Assembly: GCA_043763625.1 (NCBI GenBank)
Contig: JAYULL010000061.1
Span: 62,001-126,000 of the forward strand
Direction: 5' to 3'
Length of the DNA: 64,000 nt
DNA from: Rubrolithibacter sp043763625
GTDB taxonomy: Bacteria; Bacteroidota; Bacteroidia; Sphingobacteriales; Sphingobacteriaceae
Below are positions 36,603-44,306 of this stretch, in pieces; within the stretch, counting starts at the first letter, position 1; each line of letters begins with the position of its first letter. Both the position numbers and the translations under genes were made by a program. A model generated the notes under the pieces. The model was not told the origin of the DNA and did not search any database. It saw only the letters and a list, made by a program, of their open reading frames with translations.

Positions 36603-36674
36603 TTAAAGCATGATAGCAAGAATTCCCCAAATTAACTCTATTGCAATTATTACCGGAAGTTTTCTCAATCCCAT
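36603..36674 (-). CDS. possible 23-residue membrane microprotein
   Basis: An ATG at 36674 opens a 23-codon frame, MGLRKLPVIIAIELIWGI then LAIML, ending in TAA. It is almost entirely one hydrophobic helix behind a short basic N-terminus, the pattern of a single-pass small membrane protein with a positive inside end. It starts 9 bases after the stop codon of the 163-residue membrane protein on the same strand and could be coupled to it. Confidence 0.4.
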   Translation of the reverse strand: MGLRKLPVIIAIELIWGILAIML

Positions 36675-36683
36675 AATTTTGAA

Positions 36684-37175
36684 TTAATAAGCGCCTATTT
36701 TTATACGGGACGGTGTGAACCCCTTTTTCTTTTTAATTCCGGGCTCTAAAAAACGAGTTGCTGCAGAAGATACCAAACCCCCGAATAAATATAAGCCTGT
36801 AGTCATTAATTGTGTCTGTAAACTTCTATTGATGTAATTTTTTTTTAATCCCAACGGTTCCGGCAGGGCCAGTGCTCCTATCCCGGCAACTAATCCTAAA
36901 ACTGCTCCTTTTGTAATAACCTGTTTTTTATTACGAGGTGCCGCCAAGCTATAGTAAAGCGTATTGCTAATAATTTCGCCTGCCAGTGTGAGCATAAACA
37001 AATTCTTTTTTTTAGGAACGGGAGTATGACTTTTTTTCAAGACTTTTCCTAAAGCTTGCGTTCCTAATAAATCCATTCGGGGGGCTTTTTTATCAATCCG
37101 TCTTCCTATTTCGTGTACTAACGTAAGAGCAACCGCACCTGCAAATCCTCCTCCTAAAGCTGATAGTAGTTTCAT
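36684..37175 (-). CDS. hypothetical membrane protein, 163 residues
   Basis: A small membrane protein with about 4 hydrophobic segments: LLSALGGGFAGAVALTLVHE, NLFMLTLAGEIISNTLYYSLA, GAVLGLVAGIGALALPEPLG and LMTTGLYLFGGLVSSAA. The loop after the first segment is rich in Lys and Arg (GRRIDKKAPRMDLLGTQ, LKKSHTPVPKKKN) and the end is basic (EPGIKKKKGFTPSRIKIG). I do not recognise a named family. It is divergent from the LuxR-type regulator gene. Confidence 0.7.
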   Translation of the reverse strand: MKLLSALGGGFAGAVALTLVHEIGRRIDKKAPRMDLLGTQALGKVLKKSHTPVPKKKNLFMLTLAGEIISNTLYYSLAAPRNKKQVITKGAVLGLVAGIGALALPEPLGLKKNYINRSLQTQLMTTGLYLFGGLVSSAATRFLEPGIKKKKGFTPSRIKIGAY

Positions 37176-37336
37176 ATTCTTATAAAGGATTGAATATGCA
37201 AAAAGTTTAATTTGAGGTAAAATAGCCCCGTAATTTAAAAGGGAAATAAAGTAGATTTCCCGTGTTTCCTATTAAAATAGTTGTATATTTATTAAAACCC
37301 TATCCCTTTTTCTCCTTCGGAATATCTGCTTATATA

Positions 37337-37375
37337 ATTAAAAATAAGTAGTTCTTACATTAAAAACAAGTAGTT
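37337..37375. promoter_or_regulatory. 22-bp-period direct repeat upstream of the LuxR-type regulator
   Basis: ATTAAAAATAAGTAGTT at 37337 and ATTAAAAACAAGTAGTT at 37359 differ at one base in 17 and are spaced 22 bases start to start, about two helical turns. They lie 97-135 bases upstream of the regulator gene, in the intergenic region between divergent genes. A candidate operator. Confidence 0.4.
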
Positions 37376-37471
37376 ATACGATTAATCGGGTATTTCTGAA
37401 GTCAGATATTTGGCATTACTTACAATATTTCGAATAAATTATACCCGTAAATTCACTGTAAATTAAAAATT

Positions 37472-38122
37472 TTGATAAAAGTATTAGTAGCAGAAGATCA
37501 TCATATTGTACGTAACGGTTTAGTATCCTTATTACAAAAAGAATCGGATATATGCGTTATAGGCGAAGCCGTTAACGGGAAACAAGTTATCCAAAAAATG
37601 GAAGAAGGGTTACAACCGGATATTATTTTAACGGACTTAAACATGCCTGAAATCGGAGGACTTGAATTGCTGACAAAGTTACAGTTACTCCCCAAACCTC
37701 CTAAAGTTCTTTTTCTCTCGATGATTGATGATAACAATTATGTTGTTGAAGCAATTAAAGGCGGCGCTTGCGGCTATATTCTAAAAAATGTGAGCGAAAG
37801 CGAAATGTTCTTCGCTATTCGGCACATTGCCGCAGGCAATATGTATGTATGCTCAGAGCTTTCAATCAATATGATAAAAAAGAGTTTTATTGCTCCCCAA
37901 ACTTTCGTTAAAGCTCGCAATGGATCCACAGGGCCCTCGAAAAGAGAGATGGAAGTATTGGCCCTAATTGCCGAAGGATATACCAACAGTGAAATTGCGG
38001 ACAAGCTTTTCACGAGTCGCAGAACAGTAGAAGGGCACCGGCAAAATTTAATCGATAAAACCGGAGCACGAAATACTGCTGCACTTATTCGTTATGCCAT
38101 TGTAAACAGAATTATAGAATAA
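37472..38122 (+). CDS. LuxR/NarL-type response regulator
   Basis: A 216-residue regulator beginning at TTG (no ATG upstream). The receiver domain has KVLVAEDHHIVRNGL with the acidic pair, the phosphorylated Asp in DIILTDLNMPEIGG, and Lys in YILKNVSESEMF. The LuxR-type HTH is in the C-terminus: KREMEVLALIAEGYTNSEIA, then FTSRRTVEGHRQNLIDKTGA. It would be phosphorylated by a partner histidine kinase and bind DNA. No kinase gene is adjacent. Confidence 0.93.
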   Translation: MIKVLVAEDHHIVRNGLVSLLQKESDICVIGEAVNGKQVIQKMEEGLQPDIILTDLNMPEIGGLELLTKLQLLPKPPKVLFLSMIDDNNYVVEAIKGGACGYILKNVSESEMFFAIRHIAAGNMYVCSELSINMIKKSFIAPQTFVKARNGSTGPSKREMEVLALIAEGYTNSEIADKLFTSRRTVEGHRQNLIDKTGARNTAALIRYAIVNRIIE

Positions 38123-38146
38123 TTTAGTTAGGTATTTGTTGGCAAA

Positions 38147-38174
38147 TTTTACGAGTAGAGCAACTCTCGTAAAA
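38147..38174 (+). terminator. hairpin downstream of the LuxR-type regulator
   Basis: Arms TTTTACGAG and CTCGTAAAA (9 bp) surround a 10-base loop, 24 bases after the stop codon. The sequence after it is A-rich rather than T-rich on the plus strand, so termination is plausible mainly through the A/T arms. Confidence 0.5.
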
Positions 38175-38286
38175 AACAAAAGGCAGAGTGCAAGCGAGGC
38201 CGCAAGCACAACATAAGCGAACGGGTTTTAGGATTTGGTTTTAGAGAGCATAAAAACAAGCAATTAGGTTACGCACTTTAATGAAG

Positions 38287-38928
38287 TTAAGTTCTTTTGC
38301 TAAGAATTTCTTTTCGCAATTCTATTGATATTTCTTCCGCAATTTTTAGCATGCTTTCGGCTGTCTCACTGTTGTTGTCAATGATCTTGTGGCAATGGGA
38401 TTTATAGGGCAACAAATACTCGCGGTAAGAAGGCAATACGTGATTATGCCATTTGTAACTTATATCTTCTCGTGAGTAAGCTCTTTCAGCAAGATCTCGT
38501 TTTAAACGACGTCCAAAGGCAATGCTGTCGTTGGTATCAATAAAAATCTTCATGTCCGGAAGTTTGGCAATCTCCGGATAGTGAAGAATAAAAAGCCCTT
38601 CAATAATTAAAACCGGCGCCGGCTTTAGTTCAAGAATACGCGGTTTAATATTTTTGTTATGAAAGGTATATTCCTCCTTGAATACAGATTTGCCTGTTAG
38701 CAAACTCTGTATGTCAGCCAGAAATAGTTCTTCGTTTATTGCGGAAGGCAAATCGAAGTTATACAATCGATTTTCTTCAGCCGTCATTTCTCCTAAGGGG
38801 ACGTAATAATCATCCTGAGAAATCAGAGTAACTTCCGGTTCTGTAAAGTAATTGAGAAAGCTTTTTAGAAAAAACGTTTTGCCGGAGCCGCTGCAACCGG
38901 TTATGCCTACGATAAAGGGTTTACTCAT
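38287..38928 (-). CDS. udk: uridine kinase
   Basis: A 213-residue P-loop kinase. The Walker A is GITGCSGSGKTFFLKSF; the following acidic block is VTLISQDDYYVPLG and the lid/Arg region FGRRLKRDLAERAYSREDI. These are the uridine/cytidine kinase motifs; the enzyme phosphorylates uridine (and cytidine) for salvage. The start overlaps the last 8 bases of the LysM gene upstream, so the two are translationally coupled. Confidence 0.9.
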   Translation of the reverse strand: MSKPFIVGITGCSGSGKTFFLKSFLNYFTEPEVTLISQDDYYVPLGEMTAEENRLYNFDLPSAINEELFLADIQSLLTGKSVFKEEYTFHNKNIKPRILELKPAPVLIIEGLFILHYPEIAKLPDMKIFIDTNDSIAFGRRLKRDLAERAYSREDISYKWHNHVLPSYREYLLPYKSHCHKIIDNNSETAESMLKIAEEISIELRKEILSKRT

Positions 38929-39955
38929 TCCCGGTATTCGGAACGCCGTAAATTAAGTTTACCTGAAAACGTTTGTCCAAAGCTCCCAATAAACTCGCAG
39001 CAGCTTTAGTTACCACAATTATAGCGTCCCTATTACTTTCGTTTTCGGTAAATTTTCCTACAACCTTTGCAAAAGTACTTCGCTCGGTCATCGGGTTCGT
39101 TATTTTAATAACGGTACCGACAGGAGCAGTTTTATGGAGGACAAGCATTTTTGAAGTATCCACATTTTCATCTTCTATCCAAACCGCAACGCCTTTTTCA
39201 TTCACTTCTCGCAACCCGAATTTATTTGCATGTAGTTTTCTGTCGTGAGGGAGAGAAGTCGTGTCCGGAACAGTAGAATCACGCGTTGCAGCTACCTGAA
39301 CATCAACTACGGTGGTTTCAGGCTTTGATACCGAAGATTCGGGAGCAGTTTTAGTGCCGGTGCGGCCGGTATTAATGGTAGCAGAAGAGGGGGTGTTTTG
39401 TGTAGTCGTTTTACTGCCGTTTGGAGTTGTGCTTGCCGGTACAGCCGGGATTTGAACCCTGCGAGATTCAACAGAGTTAGTAGCTTTGGCAGAACTTGTA
39501 TTGCTTGTTTTTACTTTCAAAATTTGGCCTATACTTAAAGAACTGCCCTGTAGATTGTTTAACAGCTTTAGATCATCAACACTCATATTGAATCTTTTAG
39601 CAACTGCATAAAGCGTTTCTTTGGAGCCGACTTTATACTCTATTACCGTTTCTTCCGGATTATAAGTGGTACTTCCGGCAGCGGAAGGCGCCGGCGCAAT
39701 TTCTTCAAAAAGGCGTTCGGTAGGAACTTTTACCAAGGTGCCAATCTGCAAAGAGATATTGTTATTAAACTTTATAATTTCTTTTGGAAGCACACTGTAC
39801 TTTCTGCCTAACGAGTAGTACGTTTCTTTAGCTTCTATTTTATGAAGGATAATTTTCTTGCCATTGCTGTTTTCTATGCCAATTGAATCAATGCCTGCTG
39901 CAAAAGTCGAAGCCGAAAACAACAAGCAAATAATAGTTATAGTACGTTTATGCAT
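38921..39955 (-). CDS. LysM and double-psi beta-barrel (RlpA-like) cell-wall protein
   Basis: I start at the ATG at 39955 (344 residues); it gives the signal MHKRTITIICLLFSASTFAA. Two LysM domains follow: HKIEAKETYYSLGRKYSVLP, and EYKVGSKETLYAVAKRFNMS with LLNNLQGSSLSIGQILKV. A Ser/Thr/Pro-rich linker spans about 170-250. The C-terminal part, LHKTAPVGTVIKITNPMTERS then FAKVVGKFTENE, matches the double-psi barrel of RlpA-type proteins. LysM binds peptidoglycan, so this is a periplasmic wall-associated protein. It follows the DUF4905-like gene after 16 bases and overlaps udk by 8. Confidence 0.88.
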   Translation of the reverse strand: MHKRTITIICLLFSASTFAAGIDSIGIENSNGKKIILHKIEAKETYYSLGRKYSVLPKEIIKFNNNISLQIGTLVKVPTERLFEEIAPAPSAAGSTTYNPEETVIEYKVGSKETLYAVAKRFNMSVDDLKLLNNLQGSSLSIGQILKVKTSNTSSAKATNSVESRRVQIPAVPASTTPNGSKTTTQNTPSSATINTGRTGTKTAPESSVSKPETTVVDVQVAATRDSTVPDTTSLPHDRKLHANKFGLREVNEKGVAVWIEDENVDTSKMLVLHKTAPVGTVIKITNPMTERSTFAKVVGKFTENESNRDAIIVVTKAAASLLGALDKRFQVNLIYGVPNTGNE

Positions 39956-39971
39956 TAGGTTTTGTAAGTAA

Positions 39972-40739
39972 TTATAATAAGCATGCCAGCACTCTTCGAT
40001 TATTGCCCTTAACGGCAAAAACGGCGTGCCCTGATGTAAAGAACGCTTCGGGATTAAGTTTTTGTATCCCGGATGCTAAAATTTCTTTTTTTAGTACCTC
40101 TCCGTTACCCGTGATGATTAAATATTGGATGTAAGATCCGTTTTCCAATATATGAAAGGAATAACACTCTTTAGAATTGACTTTAGCATACGCGACAATT
40201 CCGGCGATATTTGCCGGAAGAAAAGCAGCCTTTTCCATTGATGTGGTCATCATTTCGGGGAAAGAGACATCTCTAACGACAGGGGTAAACTCTCCATTAA
40301 AATCAGTGATCTGATTCCCGTTTTTTATATCGAGTAAAATAGGCTTTTTACTTTGCAAGAGAGGATTATATGCTATTATGCCTTTATTGCTTACTTCTGT
40401 TAAGGTTAGATGAAAGATCTGCCAGCACACCTTTCCTGAATTAATATCTATAGCGATAATACCTTTATGTTCGGGCGAAGACGGTGCAGTATAGCCGTAA
40501 AGTAGCACAAATTCACTATAAACCCGGTCCAAGTGCCAATGCCAACCGGCCTCGATACTTAATTCTTTAAAATAGCATACACCAGTTAAATAATTATAGG
40601 CTGATAAAGTCGCAGTGTGACTTTCGGCACTGCGGGTTTCAACAGCGATCAGGTTGTTCGCAGAATCAATTTCTATTTTCCAAATTACGGATTGAAATTC
40701 TTCATCAAGAGTAGTCTTAACTTCTTTCCGGACGTTCAT
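39972..40739 (-). CDS. DUF4905-like protein
   Basis: A 255-residue, soluble, beta-rich protein without a signal peptide. Blocks include VIWKIEIDSANNLIAVETRS, FKELSIEAGWHWHLDRVYSE, KGIIAIDINSGKVCWQIFH and FPEMMTTSMEKAAFLPANIA. I believe this is DUF4905, described mainly from Sphingobacteriales; the assignment is from memory. The repeated strand pattern suggests a WD-like/propeller fold. First gene of an apparent operon with the LysM protein and udk. Confidence 0.65.
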   Translation of the reverse strand: MNVRKEVKTTLDEEFQSVIWKIEIDSANNLIAVETRSAESHTATLSAYNYLTGVCYFKELSIEAGWHWHLDRVYSEFVLLYGYTAPSSPEHKGIIAIDINSGKVCWQIFHLTLTEVSNKGIIAYNPLLQSKKPILLDIKNGNQITDFNGEFTPVVRDVSFPEMMTTSMEKAAFLPANIAGIVAYAKVNSKECYSFHILENGSYIQYLIITGNGEVLKKEILASGIQKLNPEAFFTSGHAVFAVKGNNRRVLACLL

Positions 40740-40868
40740 CCGGCAAAAGTAGGGTATTTATGAAAAAAGCCTTTGGTATTTGTTAACTCTTTCTGACTAT
40801 ACTTTTGAGAGTATTTCCGGCTAAAACAATGTGTTTGAACAAGGGTTTATGGAGTAAAGAATTTTTAT

Positions 40869-41348
40869 ATGAAAGCTGAAGAAATAGGTTTAGAAGAAAC
40901 CAAAGTAAAACCCATTGTTGACCAATTAAACGAACTGTTGGCCAACTATCACATTCATTACCAAAAGTTACGCGGCTGTCATTGGAACGTAAAGGGCAAA
41001 AGCTTTTTTACACTTCATGTTAAATTTGAAGAATTGTATGATAATGCTGTTTTAAGTATTGATGAGCTTGCAGAGCGAATTCTTACTTTAGGAAAGTCTC
41101 CTTTAAGTACTTATCGGGAATATATCCAAACTTCGCAAATTAAAGAAGTTGAGACTGCCGGAATGGAGGATATTGCGATGGTTTCTGCAATCCTTGACGA
41201 CTTTTCAACTCTCATAGAAATTGAGCGGGAAATTATGGAATCCACTTCGCAGAGTAGCGACGACGGCACCAATGATATGATTAACAAATTTATGCAGTTC
41301 AAAGAAAAAAACACTTGGATGCTGCGTGCTTTTTGCGGTAAAAATTAA
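40869..41348 (+). CDS. dps: Dps-family DNA-protection/ferritin-like protein
   Basis: A 159-residue ferritin-like protein. YHIHYQKLRGCHWNVKGKSF and HVKFEELYDNAVLSIDELAER supply the ferroxidase His, Asp and Glu residues of the Dps type. Dps proteins form a dodecamer that oxidises and stores iron and protects DNA in stationary phase. No signal peptide. The upstream region is clear of other genes; it is divergent from the DUF4905-like gene. Confidence 0.93.
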   Translation: MKAEEIGLEETKVKPIVDQLNELLANYHIHYQKLRGCHWNVKGKSFFTLHVKFEELYDNAVLSIDELAERILTLGKSPLSTYREYIQTSQIKEVETAGMEDIAMVSAILDDFSTLIEIEREIMESTSQSSDDGTNDMINKFMQFKEKNTWMLRAFCGKN

Positions 41349-41639
41349 ATCCTGAATTTTAACGGTATTTCGTCATTGATATAGGGTTGTCAGTCGTACC
41401 TATTTCTTTGATTCATAACATAAAAATTTTAAGCTTTGAATATCATCGAACTTCTTTTAAAAGAATAGAAACAACATTCCGATTCAGTGAACTTACGGCC
41501 CGAGTGCCGACGATCAATGGTGATGAAACTCAATTCTCAACATAATATGGCGGTATTTTGTCGGTTTTTTATTTACTGCCGGTTTGGCTAAAACCGAATA
41601 CAATGTTTAATTTAGCTTAACACTTTTTAAACCTGAACC

Positions 41640-42743
41640 ATGGAAAACACCTCACGAAGAAATGTTTTAAAAGGCCTTGCTCTCGCGAGCACAACTATAA
41701 TGTTTTCACCAAACTCATTACTTGCTGCAACCCGACCTAAGAAAGAGCGATTGGGCGTGGCGCTGGTTGGTCTTGGGTATTACAGCACCGATCTTTTGGC
41801 CCCTGCTCTCCGGCAAACCAAGAACTGCTTCCTTGCCGGAATCGTTACCGGAACTCCCTCAAAAGCAGAAGCATGGAAAGCTAAATACAACATTCCCGAT
41901 AAAAATATTTACGATTATACCAACTTCGATAAGATAGCCGATAATCCGGATATCGACGTAGTATATGTTGTGTTACCGCCTTCTATGCATAAAGAGTATG
42001 TAGTACGAGCTGCCAATGCCGGAAAGCACGTTTGGTGTGAAAAACCGATGGCAATGACAGTTGAAGAGTGTAAAGCAATGATGGATGCTTGCCGCAAAAA
42101 CAAACGCAGTCTGGCTATCGGTTACCGTTTACACCATGAACCGAATACCCAAGAGTACCGGGCGATGATCAAGAAGAAGCAATTCGGACCTGTGAAAAGT
42201 GTTAATTGCGCAGCAGGATATTTTGACGGGAGGACAGATCATTGGAAACAAAAAAAAGAAATGGGCGGAGGTGTGTTGTATGATATGGGAGTTTACGCTA
42301 TACAGGGAGCTCGACTGGGCACCGGAATGGAGCCTGTTTCGATTGTTAAAGCTAAAACTTCAACTACCCGCCCCGAGGTTTACAAAAACGGATTAGATGA
42401 AACGGTAGTTGCAACACTTGAATTCCCCGGAGGCGTGGTAGCAGACATTAAAACCAGCTTTGGCGAGAACATAAACTTTTTAAATGTTAATTGCGAAAGA
42501 GGTGAGATTAAGGTTGAGCCTTACTCCGGTTATAATGGGGTGCAAGCGCTTACGTCGGCCGGTAAAATTTATCATCCTTACGATGTGCCTTGGCAACAGG
42601 CAAAACAGATGGATGACGATGCCCTTTCGATTATGCAAGGAAAACCGATGTTAGTTCCGGGCGAGGAAGGTTTACGAGACATTCGAATTGTAGAAGCAAT
42701 ATATAAATCTGCCGGAACCGGAAAACAAGTAAAATTGATATAA
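41640..42743 (+). CDS. secreted Gfo/Idh/MocA family oxidoreductase
   Basis: A 367-residue protein with a twin-arginine signal (SRRNVLKGLALASTTI). The Rossmann motif is VALVGLGYYSTDLLAPALRQ, the signature is HVWCEKPMAMTVEECKAMM, and GGGVLYDMGVYAIQGARLGT is in the C-terminal domain. Tat-exported members carry their bound cofactor across the membrane, as in glucose-fructose oxidoreductase. It is followed 14 bases later by the DUF6265 gene. Substrate unknown; with the secreted TIM-barrel epimerase and the GMC enzyme it may belong to a periplasmic sugar-oxidation pathway. Confidence 0.92.
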   Translation: MENTSRRNVLKGLALASTTIMFSPNSLLAATRPKKERLGVALVGLGYYSTDLLAPALRQTKNCFLAGIVTGTPSKAEAWKAKYNIPDKNIYDYTNFDKIADNPDIDVVYVVLPPSMHKEYVVRAANAGKHVWCEKPMAMTVEECKAMMDACRKNKRSLAIGYRLHHEPNTQEYRAMIKKKQFGPVKSVNCAAGYFDGRTDHWKQKKEMGGGVLYDMGVYAIQGARLGTGMEPVSIVKAKTSTTRPEVYKNGLDETVVATLEFPGGVVADIKTSFGENINFLNVNCERGEIKVEPYSGYNGVQALTSAGKIYHPYDVPWQQAKQMDDDALSIMQGKPMLVPGEEGLRDIRIVEAIYKSAGTGKQVKLI

Positions 42744-42757
42744 ACAGTAGCAAAATT

Positions 42758-43252
42758 ATGAAGAAGGTTTTTTTAGGTTTAATTACGCTGATTTGTATCT
42801 CCTTTGGCGGGGATGTTAAGGCACAGTCTAAAGGCTCGGCAAGCGATTTAAGTTTCATCCGGGGAAGTTGGAAGGCCGATTTTGAAGGAATTGAGATTGA
42901 AGGCGTTTGGCTTGCGCCGAAAGAGAACAACATGTTAGGTTTTATGCGTTGGATGAAAGAAGGCAAAGCCACTATGTACGAAATTTTAGCTTATGAGCAG
43001 CAAGAGAAAGGTTTCGTGTCCTCAGTAAAGCATTTCCAACCCGGACTAATCGGTCAGGAAGAAAAAGACAAGCAAGACCGCTACGTTTTTGTTGAAGCGA
43101 GTAAAGACCGAGCCATTTTTCAAAAGGAAAGTGACGGAATGCGAATCCTCTACGAGAAGCGTTCTCGCAAGCAGTTTGTTATTGCACGCGGTTCGCAAGA
43201 AAACGGTAAGTGGAGTTTTAAAGATTTGTTTGTGTTTAACAGAGTGAAATAG
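42758..43252 (+). CDS. secreted DUF6265-like protein
   Basis: A 164-residue exported protein, signal MKKVFLGLITLICISFGGDV then KAQ. The mature part begins SFIRGSWKADFEGIEIEGVW, APKENNMLGFMRWMKEGKA, MYEILAYEQQEKGFV; the GxW...E.W..P..N.MLG.MR pattern fits the DUF6265 lipocalin-like group. The C-terminus repeats beta-strand segments. Function unknown. Same operon as the Gfo/Idh protein upstream. Confidence 0.75.
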   Translation: MKKVFLGLITLICISFGGDVKAQSKGSASDLSFIRGSWKADFEGIEIEGVWLAPKENNMLGFMRWMKEGKATMYEILAYEQQEKGFVSSVKHFQPGLIGQEEKDKQDRYVFVEASKDRAIFQKESDGMRILYEKRSRKQFVIARGSQENGKWSFKDLFVFNRVK

Positions 43253-43279
43253 AAGGCTCGGACGTTCTGCCGGTATCGT

Positions 43280-43312
43280 AACGCTGACTGGGTTTAAAAC
43301 CCTGTCAGCGTT
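43280..43312. repeat. 33-bp palindrome, second copy of the dispersed family
   Basis: AACGCTGACTGGGTTT and AAACCCTGTCAGCGTT form an inverted repeat around TA (one T-T mismatch), followed by TTTTT on the plus strand. Lies 27 bases after the DUF6265 stop, so probably a terminator. Same family as 14612-14644 and 46965-46997. Confidence 0.8.
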
Positions 43313-43534
43313 TTTGTTAGAACCTTTCGGGTTTTTTTATCCAACGCGATTTCTTTAATTCCTGCCGAATTTTAAACCCTTCCTGCAGAAATTCAAGCCT
43401 GTAATGAACTGCGGCGTTCTTCTGATGAAAGATCAAACTAAAATTCCATCTCAAGACAAAACCGTGAGACGGTAAAAAACACCTTAAGTCGAGCTTGTTA
43501 ACGCATCCTCCCTCCTTAATTACTTTATACCTCC

Positions 43535-43551
43535 GTGATATTTTTGTGATA
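43535..43551 (+). promoter_or_regulatory. 11-bp-period direct repeat upstream of the OmpR-type regulator gene
   Basis: GTGATA at 43535 and GTGATA at 43546, joined by TTTTT, then ACTTTTCG. The start-to-start distance is 11 bases and the site lies 23 bases before the regulator ATG. A near-identical element is found at 45975-45991. OmpR-type regulators bind such tandem half-sites; binding here is inferred. Confidence 0.55.
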
Positions 43552-43574
43552 CTTTTCGTTTAGTTTAGCTGCCT

Positions 43575-44294
43575 ATGCCGGAAAGTAAAAAGATTCTCAT
43601 TATCGAAGATGATGAAGATATAGTTGATTTACTGACTATTCATTTAAAAGACTTGGGATGCAGCATTGAAAAAGCCTTTGACGGAACCATGGGTTTGCAG
43701 AAAGCTCTATCTGCAACTTTCGATTTAATTATTCTTGATCTGATGCTTCCCGGTATAGACGGCATGGAAGTGTGCAGGCGCGTGAGAATGAAAAACGAGT
43801 ACGTCCCTATTTTAATGCTTACGGCGAAATCTGAAGAAATAGATAAAGTTTTAGGATTGGAAACCGGTGCAGACGATTATCTCACTAAGCCTTTCAGTGT
43901 TCGAGAGTTCATTTCGCGAGTTAAAGCAATATTTCGGAGAGTAGAAGCAGGTAAAAAAACTGAAGAAGTGACAGAAACTGCCGCTGTTCTTGAATTTAAA
44001 GATTTGATTATCGATCCCGGCAAAAGAAAGGTTACCCTTAACGGAGACCGCCTGGCTCTAACACCTAAAGAATATGACTTGCTGTACAAATTGGCTTCTA
44101 ATCCCGGCAGGAGCTACAGCAGAGAAGAGCTTTTAAATTTGGTTTGGGGCTATGAGTTTTCCGGCTACGAACATACAGTAAACTCGCACATAAACCGCCT
44201 ACGAAGCAAAATAGAAGCCGATATAGCTAATCCGGAATTTATCTTAACCACTTGGGGCATGGGATATCGCTTTAACGACGATTTTACTATTTAA
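43575..44294 (+). CDS. OmpR/PhoB-type response regulator
   Basis: A 239-residue response regulator. The receiver has KKILIIEDDEDIVDLLTI with the acidic pair, the phosphorylated Asp in LIILDLMLPGIDGMEV, and Lys in DDYLTKPFSVREFI. The C-terminal winged helix (about 145-238) ends HTVNSHINRLRSKIEAD and ILTTWGMGYRFND. The kinase gene starts 12 bases after it; the two form one two-component system. Confidence 0.95.
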   Translation: MPESKKILIIEDDEDIVDLLTIHLKDLGCSIEKAFDGTMGLQKALSATFDLIILDLMLPGIDGMEVCRRVRMKNEYVPILMLTAKSEEIDKVLGLETGADDYLTKPFSVREFISRVKAIFRRVEAGKKTEEVTETAAVLEFKDLIIDPGKRKVTLNGDRLALTPKEYDLLYKLASNPGRSYSREELLNLVWGYEFSGYEHTVNSHINRLRSKIEADIANPEFILTTWGMGYRFNDDFTI

Positions 44295-44306
44295 ACAAAT
44301 AAGATT

